Assembly (NCBI GenBank): GCA_963789495.1
Contig: CAWBLP010000033.1
Coordinates: forward strand, 186,001-250,000
Direction of reading: 5' to 3'
From: CAWBLP01 sp963789495
GTDB taxonomy: Bacteria; Pseudomonadota; Alphaproteobacteria; Acetobacterales; Acetobacteraceae
Length of the DNA: 64,000 nucleotides
In this document: positions 52,509-61,108 of the stretch, in pieces
Numbering within the stretch: position 1 is the stretch's first letter
Layout of the letters: each line of letters starts with the position of its first letter
The notes under the pieces: model-generated
Seen by the model: only the letters and a program-made list of their open reading frames with translations
What the model was told of the DNA's origin: nothing
Databases searched by the model: none
Made by a program: the position numbers and the translations under genes

Positions 52509-53483
52509 CTACAGCAATGCGCGCTGGCGGGTGCGCTGCGTACGCCACAACTCTTCCAGGTATGGGCCAACTTCCAGCGTGGCCATCGCCACCAGCAGCG
52601 CGGTCACGGTCGCGGCCGGCAGCGGCACACGCTTGCGGCGGATCGACCAGTCCGGCGCGCGATCGCCTCGCCCCAGCAGCGCACGCAGTTCCGGCCAATG
52701 CAGCACGGCCACGAAACCAAGCGCCATCACCGGCACCATTTCCAGATAGCTGTGCACATGCTGCTCGATCGGCGTCACCTGCCGCCGCTTCACTGCGTAA
52801 CTGACATCCCACAACGCCGTCGCACCATGCGCCACCACCGCGCCGGCCATCAGCAGCAGCACCGGGCTGGTGATCTCCAGCAGCAGGCCGCAGATCACCG
52901 GCAGCGCCGCCTCGCCCAGCATCAGCAGATGCATCAGCGATTCGGGCCGGCCGGAATTGCGTTCGATATGGGCACGACGGTGGCAAACCCAATCGGCAAT
53001 ACCGGCGATCAGCCACACCGGCATGACGAAGCCGAGAAGGAAGTTGCGGGTGACGCCGGTCAGCGCCTCCGGTGGGGTCGCTCCCCCCGGTGCGGCCAGC
53101 GGCCTCAGCGCTACGGGCGGCGGCGCGACCAGCGCCGGTGCGGGTCGAGGCGTTGCCACAGGCCGATGCGGCTCAGCGGCGCGGCGTGGGCGATGCCGCT
53201 GGCGACGGCGGCGCAACAGTCCCGCCAAGCCGGCCGCCGAGACCATGGCGACCGCCGATGGCGCAAGGTGGCGATAGCGGGTCAGCGCCTGCGCATAGTC
53301 CACCGCCTGGTCGCGCAACTCATGGCTTGCCGCGCGCACATGCTGTGCCGTCTGGTGCAAGCGATCCGTGGCGTCGCCAATGGCCTCGGAGGCCTGTCGC
53401 GACTCGTGTTGCTGCCCTAAGATGATCGCGGCCAGTTCGCTGCGCAGGCGCTTGACCTGTGCGGTTGAGCCTTTGCTTGCCAT
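52509..53483 (-). CDS. Membrane protein with N-terminal helical region, function unknown
   Basis: 324 residues. The first 90 are charged and probably coiled coil (VKRLRSELAAIILGQQHES, QHVRAASHELRDQAVDYAQAL). A helix, then a Pro/Arg-rich linker, follow. The C-terminal half has about five membrane segments with the pattern VCHRRAHIERNSGRPESLMH, LPVICGLLLEITSP, and TPIEQHVHSYLEMVP, where His/Glu residues sit in or near the membrane. I do not recognise the family. ATG 53483 is the first good start. Confidence 0.65.
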   Translation of the reverse strand: MASKGSTAQVKRLRSELAAIILGQQHESRQASEAIGDATDRLHQTAQHVRAASHELRDQAVDYAQALTRYRHLAPSAVAMVSAAGLAGLLRRRRQRHRPRRAAEPHRPVATPRPAPALVAPPPVALRPLAAPGGATPPEALTGVTRNFLLGFVMPVWLIAGIADWVCHRRAHIERNSGRPESLMHLLMLGEAALPVICGLLLEITSPVLLLMAGAVVAHGATALWDVSYAVKRRQVTPIEQHVHSYLEMVPVMALGFVAVLHWPELRALLGRGDRAPDWSIRRKRVPLPAATVTALLVAMATLEVGPYLEELWRTQRTRQRALL

Positions 53484-53657
53484 GACGCTGCTCCGCTGCC
53501 TGATCGCGCTGAGACGAAGCTCACCGCACCGATGCGCAACGCCGTTGCGGCGCCGGCCGTTGCCCGCGATGTCAGGCATGTGACGCAGCCCGGCTGCGCA
53601 ACGGATCCCCCGGCCCGACCTCAGCACGATATGGCGGGCTGGCCCGCGCGCCCCACG

Positions 53658-54575
53658 TCATGTCAGGCCGACGATCTCCGCCATCGCCTGCATCTGCTCC
53701 ACATGGCGCGACACCGGATTCAGCAGCAGATGGTTGGCGCCCATCGCCACCACCTCCTCCAACCGCGCGCGCACCTGTTCCGGCGTGCCATGAATGCCGG
53801 ACGCGTCGGTGCCCGCCGGGTTGTGATAGACCTCGGTGAACCAGCGATGCAGCTCCGCGCGCGCCACCTCCGGCCGCTCATCCACCGCCATGAAGATGCG
53901 CTTGGAGATCGGGAACGCATCCGGATCGCGACCCGCCTCGGCCAGGGCATCGCGCAACAGCGGCACCGAGCGGCCGAATTCCGCGATGCTCGATCCGCCC
54001 GAGCCCATCCAGCCATCCCCCAGAGACGCGGTCCGGCGGATCGCGTCGGGATGACCGACCCCCATCCAGATCGGCAGAGGCTGCTGCACCGGCTTGGGCG
54101 ACATCATGCCGTCGTCCAGGTGATAGAAGCGGCCGTGATAGGTCACGTGCTGCTGCGTCCACAGCGCGCGGATCAGTTCCATTTCCTCGCGGAACCGGCG
54201 CACGCGCCCCTCTTCGGGCACTTCGAACTGGCGGTAGTGATGCGCGCGCCCGAGTCCGACGCCGAGGATCGCCCTGCCGTCGCTGACCTGGTCCAGCGTC
54301 GCCCATTGATGCGCCACCAGCAGGGGACTGTGGATCGCCAGCACCACCACGGATGCACCAAGCCGGATGCGGCTGGTCACCGCGGCGGCATAGGTCAGGA
54401 TCACCACCGGATCGAAGCAGGTGACGTGGTCCAGCGTGTTCTCGGTCACCCACAGGTCGCGGAAGCCCAGGGCTTCGGCGCGCTGCGCCACGGTGCGTAC
54501 GGTTGCGGTATCGATCGGGTCGGGCGAGCGATGCGGCAGCGACATGCCGAATGCGATCTTGTCCTTCAAGGCCAT
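53658..54575 (-). CDS. LLM class flavin-dependent oxidoreductase (luciferase-like)
   Basis: 305 residues of the bacterial luciferase/F420-reductase TIM barrel. Features are FGMSLPHRSPDPIDTATV, FRDLWVTENTLDHVTCFDPV, GASVVVLAIHSPLLVAHQWATLD, VGLGRAHHYRQFEV, and IWMGVGHPDAIRRTASLGDGWMGSG. Uses FMN or F420, with unknown substrate. ATG 54575 starts the conserved fold. The frame remains open upstream to 54749, but that part lacks family pattern. Confidence 0.88.
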   Translation of the reverse strand: MALKDKIAFGMSLPHRSPDPIDTATVRTVAQRAEALGFRDLWVTENTLDHVTCFDPVVILTYAAAVTSRIRLGASVVVLAIHSPLLVAHQWATLDQVSDGRAILGVGLGRAHHYRQFEVPEEGRVRRFREEMELIRALWTQQHVTYHGRFYHLDDGMMSPKPVQQPLPIWMGVGHPDAIRRTASLGDGWMGSGGSSIAEFGRSVPLLRDALAEAGRDPDAFPISKRIFMAVDERPEVARAELHRWFTEVYHNPAGTDASGIHGTPEQVRARLEEVVAMGANHLLLNPVSRHVEQMQAMAEIVGLT

Positions 54576-55244
54576 GCTGTGCGGCTCCCGGTTCGGTGCT
54601 GTCGGCAGCATAGCGCCGGCGCGGCGTGGCGCGGCAAGCCACCACGGCGCGGGGTGGTGGGACGTTCCCGCCAGCGGCACCATGTCGTAGTGGGCGGCGT
54701 CGTCATGGGCGACCACCTGGTCCTGCCCCTCCTGGCCGGTCATCACCACGACAGCACCGAACCAGCGCAGCGGCTCCGGTTCCTCGCACGCCTCGCCGGC
54801 CCCCGTGGGCGCCCAGCCGGCGGTGACTGCCGGCGGTGACGGTCAGTCAGCGCCGGGCAACGGACCGATCCAGCCCACGGCGTCGGCTTCGCGCTGCAAT
54901 GTTCGGGATCGATGGCCCGGGCCGGTGCCAGCGCGCCGGGGCCGAGAGCGGTCCGTTGCGTAAAGTTGATGGCATGGGCATGGCAGTTGCGGTTCAAGGC
55001 GACGGTGGTATCCGCGAAGAACAGCGGATCGGGATCGCCGGCGGCGGTCGGGACAGGCAGGGGTTGATCGACCAAGCCACGATTGGCCATCAGCCATTCC
55101 TGTGGTGGAGCGCGGTCGCGCCTGCCGCGTCATGCCTGTTGCAGGATGGAAGCCGGCACGCCGATGATGGCCGAGTGGCGTGATTGATCGCAACGCCGCA
55201 ATCGGGCTCGCTGCGGCGGGTCGCGTCCGAGAGCCGAGGATACC
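54576..55244. other. Region upstream of the LLM gene and kdsA, no certain gene
   Basis: A minus-strand frame from ATG 55090 to 54743 has natural-looking composition for about 80 codons (starting MANRGLVDQPLPVPTAAGDP) but matches no family I know. Considering the indels elsewhere, a broken gene here is possible. The kdsA promoter must lie within the last 150 bases. Confidence 0.35.
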
Positions 55245-56072
55245 ATGACCAACTGCATCGTGCGTGTCGGCGACATCCCGATCGCCAACCATCTGCCGTT
55301 CGTGCTGATCGCCGGCCCGTGCCAGATCGAATCGCGGGCGCATGCGCTGGAGGTGGCGACGGCGCTGGCCGAACTTTCAAGGGCGGTGGAGATTCCGCTG
55401 ATCTACAAATCAAGTTTCGACAAGGCCAACCGTACCAGCGCCGGCGCGGCGCGTGGCGTGGGGCTGCGAGAGGGACTCGCGATTCTGGCCGAGGTGCGGG
55501 CGGCGACCGGCCTGCCGGTGCTGACCGATGTGCATGCGGCGGAGCAGTGCGCGCCGGCGGCCGAGGCGGTGGACGTGCTGCAGATCCCCGCCTTCCTGTG
55601 CCGGCAGACCGACCTGCTGGTCGCGGCCGGCGAGACCGGTCGTGCGATCAATGTGAAGAAGGGCCAGTTCCTGGCGCCCTGGGACATGCAGCACGTGGCG
55701 GCCAAGATCGCCGGCACCGGCAACCGCAACATCCTGCTGTGCGAGCGCGGCGTCAGCTTCGGCTACAACACGCTGGTCTCCGATATGCGATCCCTGCCGA
55801 TCATGGCGCGCACCGGCTATCCGGTGGTGTTCGACGCCACGCATTCGGTGCAGCAACCGGGCGGCCAGGGTGGATCGTCGGGCGGGCAGCGGGAATTCGC
55901 CCCGGTGCTGGCGCGGGCTGCGCTGGCGGTGGGGGTGGCGGCGGTGTTCATCGAGACGCATCCCGATCCCGACAGCGCGCCGAGCGACGGGCCAAACATG
56001 ATTCCGCTGCGCGAGATGCGGGCATTGCTGCTGCGGCTGAAAGCATTCGACACGCTGGCCAAGCAGGGATAG
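55245..56072 (+). CDS. kdsA: 3-deoxy-8-phosphooctulonate synthase (KDO-8-P synthase)
   Basis: KdsA condenses phosphoenolpyruvate with arabinose-5-phosphate to KDO-8-phosphate, for the LPS inner core. 275 residues. FVLIAGPCQIES carries a Cys where the E. coli enzyme has Asn, a mark of the metal-dependent class. Other landmarks are YKSSFDKANRTS, LTDVHAAEQC, INVKKGQFLAPWDM, LLCERGVSFGYN and FDATHSVQQPGG, with a metal His. Start 55245 follows agccgagga. Confidence 0.95.
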   Translation: MTNCIVRVGDIPIANHLPFVLIAGPCQIESRAHALEVATALAELSRAVEIPLIYKSSFDKANRTSAGAARGVGLREGLAILAEVRAATGLPVLTDVHAAEQCAPAAEAVDVLQIPAFLCRQTDLLVAAGETGRAINVKKGQFLAPWDMQHVAAKIAGTGNRNILLCERGVSFGYNTLVSDMRSLPIMARTGYPVVFDATHSVQQPGGQGGSSGGQREFAPVLARAALAVGVAAVFIETHPDPDSAPSDGPNMIPLREMRALLLRLKAFDTLAKQG

Positions 56073-56109
56073 CCGCGCACCGCCGCTTTGCGGCGGGGTT
56101 AGCAAGTGT

Positions 56110-56347
56110 CGGGGCGTTGCCCCGCACCCCACCAGGAGGCTTTGCCTCGTGGACCTCCAGCAAAGGCTCAGCCTTTGCAATCGGATTCGGTTTGGGGTGG
56201 AGAGGGGACGCGGCGGTCCCGGACCAGGGTAACATCGCGGCACGGCCCCCTCCCCACCCCAAACGGAGTCGGTTCCAAGGGCCGGGCCCTTGGCGGGGAT
56301 GCAAGGGGCAGCGCCCCTTGATGGGGGTTCGGGGGCAACGCCCCCGA
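56110..56347. repeat. Mosaic palindromic element, full copy
   Basis: This has the same layout as the copy at 46983, with a longer loop in the central stem. The stem here has the G-C variant (gtttggggtgg pairing with ccaccccaaac), while the copy at 46983 has the T-A variant at the same place. It lies between convergent kdsA and an M28-like gene. Confidence 0.85.
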
Positions 56348-56361
56348 CGCTTACTTGCCCC

Positions 56362-58014
56362 TCACCGCAAGCGGGGCTGCAACGCCGCGGTGCCGGCTCG
56401 CAGCGCATGCCGCAAGCGGTTGCCGGCGCGCGTCGCGCTCACCGCCAGGAAGCGGGCCGCGTCGGCATCGGTTTCCGCCGCCAGCGTGCGCACCGGCTGC
56501 AGCACCGGCCAGGCCGGCAGCGGCAGTGCCGGATCATGCTCGAAACGATCGCCGCTGGTATAATACGCCGGCGCCAGCGCGCGGGACGCCCGCATCAGCG
56601 CCACATCATCCGCCACACCGGACGAAGCGGCGTCACGCAGCGCAGCGGCGGCCGCGATCAGCGCTGCCAGCGAGAACCGCTCACCCAGCCGGTCCTGCAG
56701 ATCCCGCAACTCCGCCAGCAGCACCTGCGCATGCGCGGCAAAATCGAGCGGCAGCACCGGATCGGCCAGAAGCCGCCACAGCGTATGCACGAACACCCGT
56801 GTGTCGCGCACCAGGTTCGTCGGGTCGATCTTGTCCAGCGTGTCGTGCGGCGTGTGCCACCACCAGCCCAACGCGTTGCGCATCTTCACCGGCGCCGGCG
56901 GCTGCTCGCTCAACGCGCCGAACATTGCCGGAATGCCGATCCCCCAGAACGACTGATCCGACGAGCGCGACATGCGCTTGCCGGCGTAGTCCTGGTTCGC
57001 CTGCGCGCCGATCGCCTCGGCGGCCAGGCCGCACAGTTCCGGCGCGGCGGCGGCATTGCGCAGCACGGTGGCGCCCACCCCGCCGGTGGAATCGACGTTG
57101 ACATGCACGGCGCAGCGGCGTTCCAGTTCGTCCCAGTAATGGTCGGCGTACCAGGTGGACCCGGAATACCGCCCATGCGAGTGGCCCGACCAGAAGCACA
57201 GCCGCAGGCCCCGCCGCCATTCTTCCCGTCGCGGCGCCATCAGCCGCGCCACTTCCAGCATCGTTGCGTTCGCGGCGCCATTATCCATCACGCCGCAATA
57301 CCAGGTGTCATGATGGCCCGAGAACATCACCAGCGGCCCGTCCGGGGCGGGTCCGTCCAGCTCCGCCACCAGGATCGGTGTCGGCCGCCAGCCGGTATCC
57401 ACCTCGGCATGCAGCGTGACACGAGGCTGCTCGCCGCGCGCCAGGCGCTCCCGCAGACCGGCGCCATCCGCCTGCGAGATGGTGCACACCACGGTGCTGG
57501 GCAATTCGCCGCGTGTCTCTGTCGATGGGCTGCCCCAGACCGGCGAGATGCACATCTCATGCAGATGCTCGTGCGGGCTGATCTGCAGTTGCCCGAGCGC
57601 GCCGGCCTTCGACGCGCGATCCGCCTGGACAGGACTGGCAATTCCCTCCAGCAGCAGAATCGCACCGCGCAGATTTCTGCCCGCCAGGTCGGCTGCCTCA
57701 CCGTCGCCGACATACACCAGCGGCCCGGTCACGCCGCTGGCGGGGGAGGCGCGGGAAAACGCATGGGTGATCGCGGTCAGTGCCTGGTTGTCGAGGTCCA
57801 CCCGCGCAGGACCCGGCAGGCTGATATAGGCGTCGTGCAGCAGACGTTGGGTGCGATAGCCGTACTCATCCAGTTTCGCCTGGATGTAGCCGAGGCTTTG
57901 CAGTTCGTCGGCCGAACCGGACAGCTTCACCCAACGGGCGAATTCCTGCACATGGCTCATCAATGCGGTTCGATCGACGGCGTCACACAGGGATTGCAGG
58001 CGAGGGTCGGGCAT
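56362..58014 (-). CDS. M28-like protein with PA-domain insert and altered catalytic motif
   Basis: 550 residues. An N-terminal helical part leads to a PA-like lid (about 100-200) and a zinc-peptidase fold. First ligands are in MFSGHHDTWYCG and VMDNGAANATMLE. A later Asp is in VNVDSTGG and a His in WWHTPHDTLDKID. At the place of the usual catalytic Glu-Glu (WxxEExGLxGS) it reads FWSGHSHGRYSGS, with no Glu. It may be inactive, use other ligands, or have a different reaction. No signal peptide. Ends near an intergenic palindromic element. Confidence 0.8.
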   Translation of the reverse strand: MPDPRLQSLCDAVDRTALMSHVQEFARWVKLSGSADELQSLGYIQAKLDEYGYRTQRLLHDAYISLPGPARVDLDNQALTAITHAFSRASPASGVTGPLVYVGDGEAADLAGRNLRGAILLLEGIASPVQADRASKAGALGQLQISPHEHLHEMCISPVWGSPSTETRGELPSTVVCTISQADGAGLRERLARGEQPRVTLHAEVDTGWRPTPILVAELDGPAPDGPLVMFSGHHDTWYCGVMDNGAANATMLEVARLMAPRREEWRRGLRLCFWSGHSHGRYSGSTWYADHYWDELERRCAVHVNVDSTGGVGATVLRNAAAAPELCGLAAEAIGAQANQDYAGKRMSRSSDQSFWGIGIPAMFGALSEQPPAPVKMRNALGWWWHTPHDTLDKIDPTNLVRDTRVFVHTLWRLLADPVLPLDFAAHAQVLLAELRDLQDRLGERFSLAALIAAAAALRDAASSGVADDVALMRASRALAPAYYTSGDRFEHDPALPLPAWPVLQPVRTLAAETDADAARFLAVSATRAGNRLRHALRAGTAALQPRLR

Positions 58015-58103
58015 GGCGCATCGCTTTCCTGCGGCGGTGCCGCAAGCCTGCCGGCTAGATCACCCGGGCGCAATCCGGGAGTTCGGCCCGCGGCTTCGCC
58101 GGG

Positions 58104-58742
58104 CTACTGCGCCTGCAGCGGCGTGGTGATGCGAATGCGCACCGTCGAGCCGCCGAACAGCTGCCTCGCCGACATGCCCCAGTCCGCGCGACGGAGCCGA
58201 CCGGTTGCGACCAGCTGCTGCTCGTCCCGGCGCAATTCCAGCCGGAACCGCCGCGTGACGCCGTGCAGGGTGAGCATGCCGTCCAGCCCATCCGGCCCAC
58301 AATCGCCCCGATAGCGCAGCTCGGGAAACTGGGCGGTGTCGAGAAACTCGGGGCCCAGTATGTCCTGGCGGATCGTTGCATTCGCCATGGTCAGGCTGAT
58401 GGTGTCGGCGCGCAATGTCGCGTGGCAGCGTGCGGAGTCGTTGGGATCGAACTGCAGTGCGCCGGAGAACCGGGTGAATTGTCCGTCCAGCGGCAGCAGG
58501 CCGAACCCATAGGCGCGGATTTCCACCGCGCTCTGCGGCGGGGAGAGGGTCAGCTTCTGCGATGCGGCGCGCGCGGATGCGCTGCCCAGGAGGACCTGCA
58601 GCAGGCAGACGCACAGGCCGGCTCGGGCCGCGGCGACGGAGCTTCGTGGTTTGGTCAGGCGCGGTCCCTTCCTGGGTTGCAGGCAAGCCCGGTCATGCAA
58701 GCATGGGGCGGCCGGCGATGGCGCCAAGGGGGAACCGAGCAT
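58104..58742 (-). CDS. YceI family periplasmic protein
   Basis: The lipocalin-like YceI fold binds polyisoprenoid-type lipids. After a hydrophobic signal region (LCVCLLQVLLGSASARA) come FTRFSGALQFDPND, ILGPEFLDTAQFPELRYRG, and GMLTLHGVTRRFRLELRR. It ends ADWGMSARQLFGGSTVRIRI. The start is uncertain: ATG 58742 leaves about 30 residues before the signal helix, and no nearer standard start is seen. Function in this organism is unknown. Confidence 0.8.
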   Translation of the reverse strand: MLGSPLAPSPAAPCLHDRACLQPRKGPRLTKPRSSVAAARAGLCVCLLQVLLGSASARAASQKLTLSPPQSAVEIRAYGFGLLPLDGQFTRFSGALQFDPNDSARCHATLRADTISLTMANATIRQDILGPEFLDTAQFPELRYRGDCGPDGLDGMLTLHGVTRRFRLELRRDEQQLVATGRLRRADWGMSARQLFGGSTVRIRITTPLQAQ

Positions 58743-59144
58743 TGCGACGGGCGAGCGCGGGAAGTTGTGCATCATCGCCGGGTGGAACCTGCCGCATTGG
58801 CGCGTGGCGTGCGGCGCCAGGTGGCCGTGGCTCCGGGCAGGCGACGGATCACGCCTGGCTGATGATCCGAGGCTGAGTGATGGGCTCTGACAAACGGCCC
58901 CTCCGCCTCTTGCAGGGTTGGTACCGGCGGGCACGGCTGGCGATGGGTGGGAACGAACTGGCCTGACCCAATGCAACAGAAAGCCGTGCATGCCGGCCCT
59001 CAAGCGACCTTGGACAACGTTGAAGGCGACCAGACTGCTTGAAGCATCGGCGCATCGAACCAGAGCTGGGCCGCGGGTCGAACCGCGCGATCGTGAACCC
59101 AGCGATGCAAGACCCAGCGACGCGCCGCGGACGGCCCGAACGCG
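58743..59144. other. Intergenic region between yceI-like gene and ftsB
   Basis: No gene supported. Two direct copies of acccagcga(t/c)gc lie near 59076-59103, close behind the ftsB stop. Confidence 0.4.
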
Positions 59145-59474
59145 TCAGAACAATTTGTCTTTCGGCGCGTATTGCACGATCACGTCATTCGGCGCGGCGA
59201 GATTCAACATCGCCCGCGCCCGCTCGTCCAGCGTGTCAGGGTCCAGATGGCTCGCCCGCAGGCCGGAGACCCGACGCTCCCACGCGTCACGTTCCGCCTG
59301 CATGGCGTCGCGTTCGGACTCGGCCTGCTGCAGCAGCGTCTGCCGCTGCGCATAGGCCACCAGGCCTCGATCGCCCTGGGTGGCGTTCCAGCCGAAATAA
59401 CCGGTGATCGCCACGAACACCAGCGGCGCGATCGCCGCCTTCGCCCTGCGCTTCAACTCCCGTGCGAACCCCAT
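59145..59474 (-). CDS. ftsB: FtsB/DivIC family septum formation initiator
   Basis: 109 residues: a cytoplasmic basic start (RELKRRAKAAI), one transmembrane helix (about 14-30, with VFVAITGYFGWNA), then a periplasmic coiled coil (LLQQAESERDAMQAERDAWERRV). A conserved end follows (LDPDTLDERARAMLNLAAPNDVIV). It acts in the divisome with FtsL and FtsQ. In related bacteria it often lies near eno and pdhA, and enolase is 1.6 kb away here. Confidence 0.88.
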   Translation of the reverse strand: MGFARELKRRAKAAIAPLVFVAITGYFGWNATQGDRGLVAYAQRQTLLQQAESERDAMQAERDAWERRVSGLRASHLDPDTLDERARAMLNLAAPNDVIVQYAPKDKLF

Positions 59475-59621
59475 CGCCGCTGCACCTTGCTCCGACACCC
59501 TGACGGGGTTGTAGCCCAGGCTCGCCGATGCGTGAACCGAAATGGTACCGCCGCACCCGCATATCGCCACGCGGATCATCACATACCGGGACGACGACGA
59601 TTTTCGCCGCAAGGAGGACAA

Positions 59622-59999
59622 ATGCGATTTCACACGTTGATTGCCGCCACGTTCGGCTCGATCTGCCTGCTCGGCGCCACCCAAGCCATGGCGCAACACA
59701 GTGACTGGCACCACGATAGCGGGGCCCGGCACCACAATAGCGGAGATCGGCACCGCAATAGCGGGGATTGGAACCGCAATAATGGGCCGAATCGTGGCCA
59801 CTATGACAACCACGCCTATGATCGCGGGCATCATGACCGCTGGGACCGTGGCCATTACGATGGGCGTAGACACGATGCCTGGAATCGCGGCTATAGCCCG
59901 CCGCCGATCGTGGTCGCGCCGCCGCGCTATTACCGGCCGCCGCCGCCGCCGGTGTATTACGGCAATCCCGGCGTGAGCTTCGGCCTCACCATTCGGTGA
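59622..59999 (+). CDS. Small secreted His/Asn/Arg-rich repeat protein
   Basis: 125 residues. A signal peptide is cleaved after about AMA (residue 23). The mature part is rich in His, Asp, Asn, Arg and Gly, with four seven-residue repeats of the type HHNSGDR, followed by RGHYDNHAYDRGHHDRWDRG. It ends in PRYYRPPPPPVYYGNP and a short SFGLTIR. The aaggagg ribosome site precedes ATG 59622. The histidine density suggests metal binding at the cell surface. This is inferred. Confidence 0.7.
   Translation: MRFHTLIAATFGSICLLGATQAMAQHSDWHHDSGARHHNSGDRHRNSGDWNRNNGPNRGHYDNHAYDRGHHDRWDRGHYDGRRHDAWNRGYSPPPIVVAPPRYYRPPPPPVYYGNPGVSFGLTIR
59709..59792 (+). repeat. Four 21-bp tandem units in a coding region
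   Basis: Units start at 59709, 59730, 59751 and 59772. The first three keep cacc-cNatagcgg and the last is more changed. They encode seven-residue repeats. Confidence 0.85.
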
Positions 60000-60047
60000 G
60001 AATAATGAGATAGGCGCACGGCCGCATGATTTTGCACTGCGCTGATC

Positions 60048-60116
60048 GTCAAGCCGAAGGGTGTGCCGGTGGCTCAACCGCCACGGTGCGCCTGCATGAC
60101 GCCCCTTCGGCCTGAC
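60048..60116. repeat. 14-bp inverted repeat enclosing a second hairpin
   Basis: gtcaagccgaaggg (60048-60061) pairs with cccttcggcctgac (60103-60116) with one mismatch. Between them ggtggctcaaccgccac forms a second hairpin. It may be a terminator behind the small secreted protein gene, or a structured RNA leader for the next gene. Confidence 0.55.
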
Positions 60117-60274
60117 GCGCCAGCCGGCCCGAATTGGGCGGGCGCGCAGGCCGACACGACGAAAGGCGGAGTCGGCGTGTGACGAAGTGTTAAGATACTC
60201 ACTATTCACATCCGCCAACCCTGCGGAGGCTGCTTCGTTGTCCTGTCATGCAAACAGCGAAGGAGCATTACGCG

Positions 60275-60934
60275 ATGAAGCATTTGACCCGATTCACGAC
60301 CACCGCGGCGATGCTGGCCGGGCTCGGCCTGTCCGTGCCGGCCTATGCAGCCGCCCCATCGGATGCGCGGCAACTGGTGAATGACGCCACCCAGACCGTG
60401 CACCAGATAGAGCGGGACAGTGACTTCGCGCATCTGCTGCGGGAAGCGAAGGGCGTGTTCATCATGCCCAACATGGTGAAGGGCGCGTTCATCATCGGCG
60501 GCAAAGGCGGCGAAGGCGTGCTGCTCGCCCACAAGAACGGGACCTGGAGCGACCCGGCATTCCTGTCCGCCGCCAGCGTTTCCATCGGCGCCCAGGCCGG
60601 TGGCAAGGTCGGTCCGGTGGCAATGCTGCTGATGACCGACAAGGCGCTGAACGACTTCACCCAGGCCAATAACTTTTCACTCAATGCGAATGCCGGGTTG
60701 ACCGTGATCAACTATTCGAAGCACGGCCAGGCGCCGGTCGGCAAGGGTGACGTGATCGTGTGGTCGAAGGCGAACGGCGCCTATGCCGGCGTCAACGTCA
60801 ACGGCACCGACATTACCAGCAATACGCAGGAAAACTGGGATTTCTACGGGCAGAAAATGACAACGCCGGAGATCATCCACGGCGATACCCACAACCAGCA
60901 GGCCGAAGCGCTGCGCAACGCGCTGCCGGGCTAA
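60275..60934 (+). CDS. Ysc84/SYLF (DUF500) lipid-binding domain protein
   Basis: 219 residues with a signal peptide (cleaved near AYA, residue 24). The SYLF domain is seen from DFAHLLREAKGVFIMPNMVKGAFIIGGKGGEGVLL through PAFLSAASVSIGAQAGGKVGPV and LMTDKALNDFTQ to VNGTDITSNTQENWDFYG. Bacterial members are exported and thought to bind lipids, with unknown role. ATG 60275 has gaagga upstream. Convergent with enolase. Confidence 0.88.
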   Translation: MKHLTRFTTTAAMLAGLGLSVPAYAAAPSDARQLVNDATQTVHQIERDSDFAHLLREAKGVFIMPNMVKGAFIIGGKGGEGVLLAHKNGTWSDPAFLSAASVSIGAQAGGKVGPVAMLLMTDKALNDFTQANNFSLNANAGLTVINYSKHGQAPVGKGDVIVWSKANGAYAGVNVNGTDITSNTQENWDFYGQKMTTPEIIHGDTHNQQAEALRNALPG

Positions 60935-60945
60935 GGCGGCGCGCG

Positions 60946-61102
60946 TCGAGGCGTTGCCCCGGATCCCACCAGGAGGCGTTGCCTCCTGGACTTGCAGCAA
61001 AGGGTCGCCCTCGCAATCGGATGCGGTTCCAAGGGCCGGGCCCTTGGCGGGGTTTCAAGGGGCAGCGCCCCTTGATGTGGGTTTCGGGGGCAACGCCCCC
61101 GA
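60946..61102. repeat. Mosaic palindromic element, short copy
   Basis: Both terminal motifs (ggcgttgcccc, gggggcaacgccccc), caggaggcgttgcctcctg, ccaagggccgggcccttgg and aaggggcagcgcccctt are present. The central long stem is deleted. It lies between convergent Ysc84 and eno genes. Confidence 0.8.
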
Positions 61103-61108
61103 CGCTCG

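Noticed and set aside
54743..55090. Minus-strand frame starting MANRGLVDQPL
   Set aside because: Composition is plausible for 80 codons, but no family, weak ribosome site and a Arg/Pro-rich end. Left as an uncertain region and not called as a gene.
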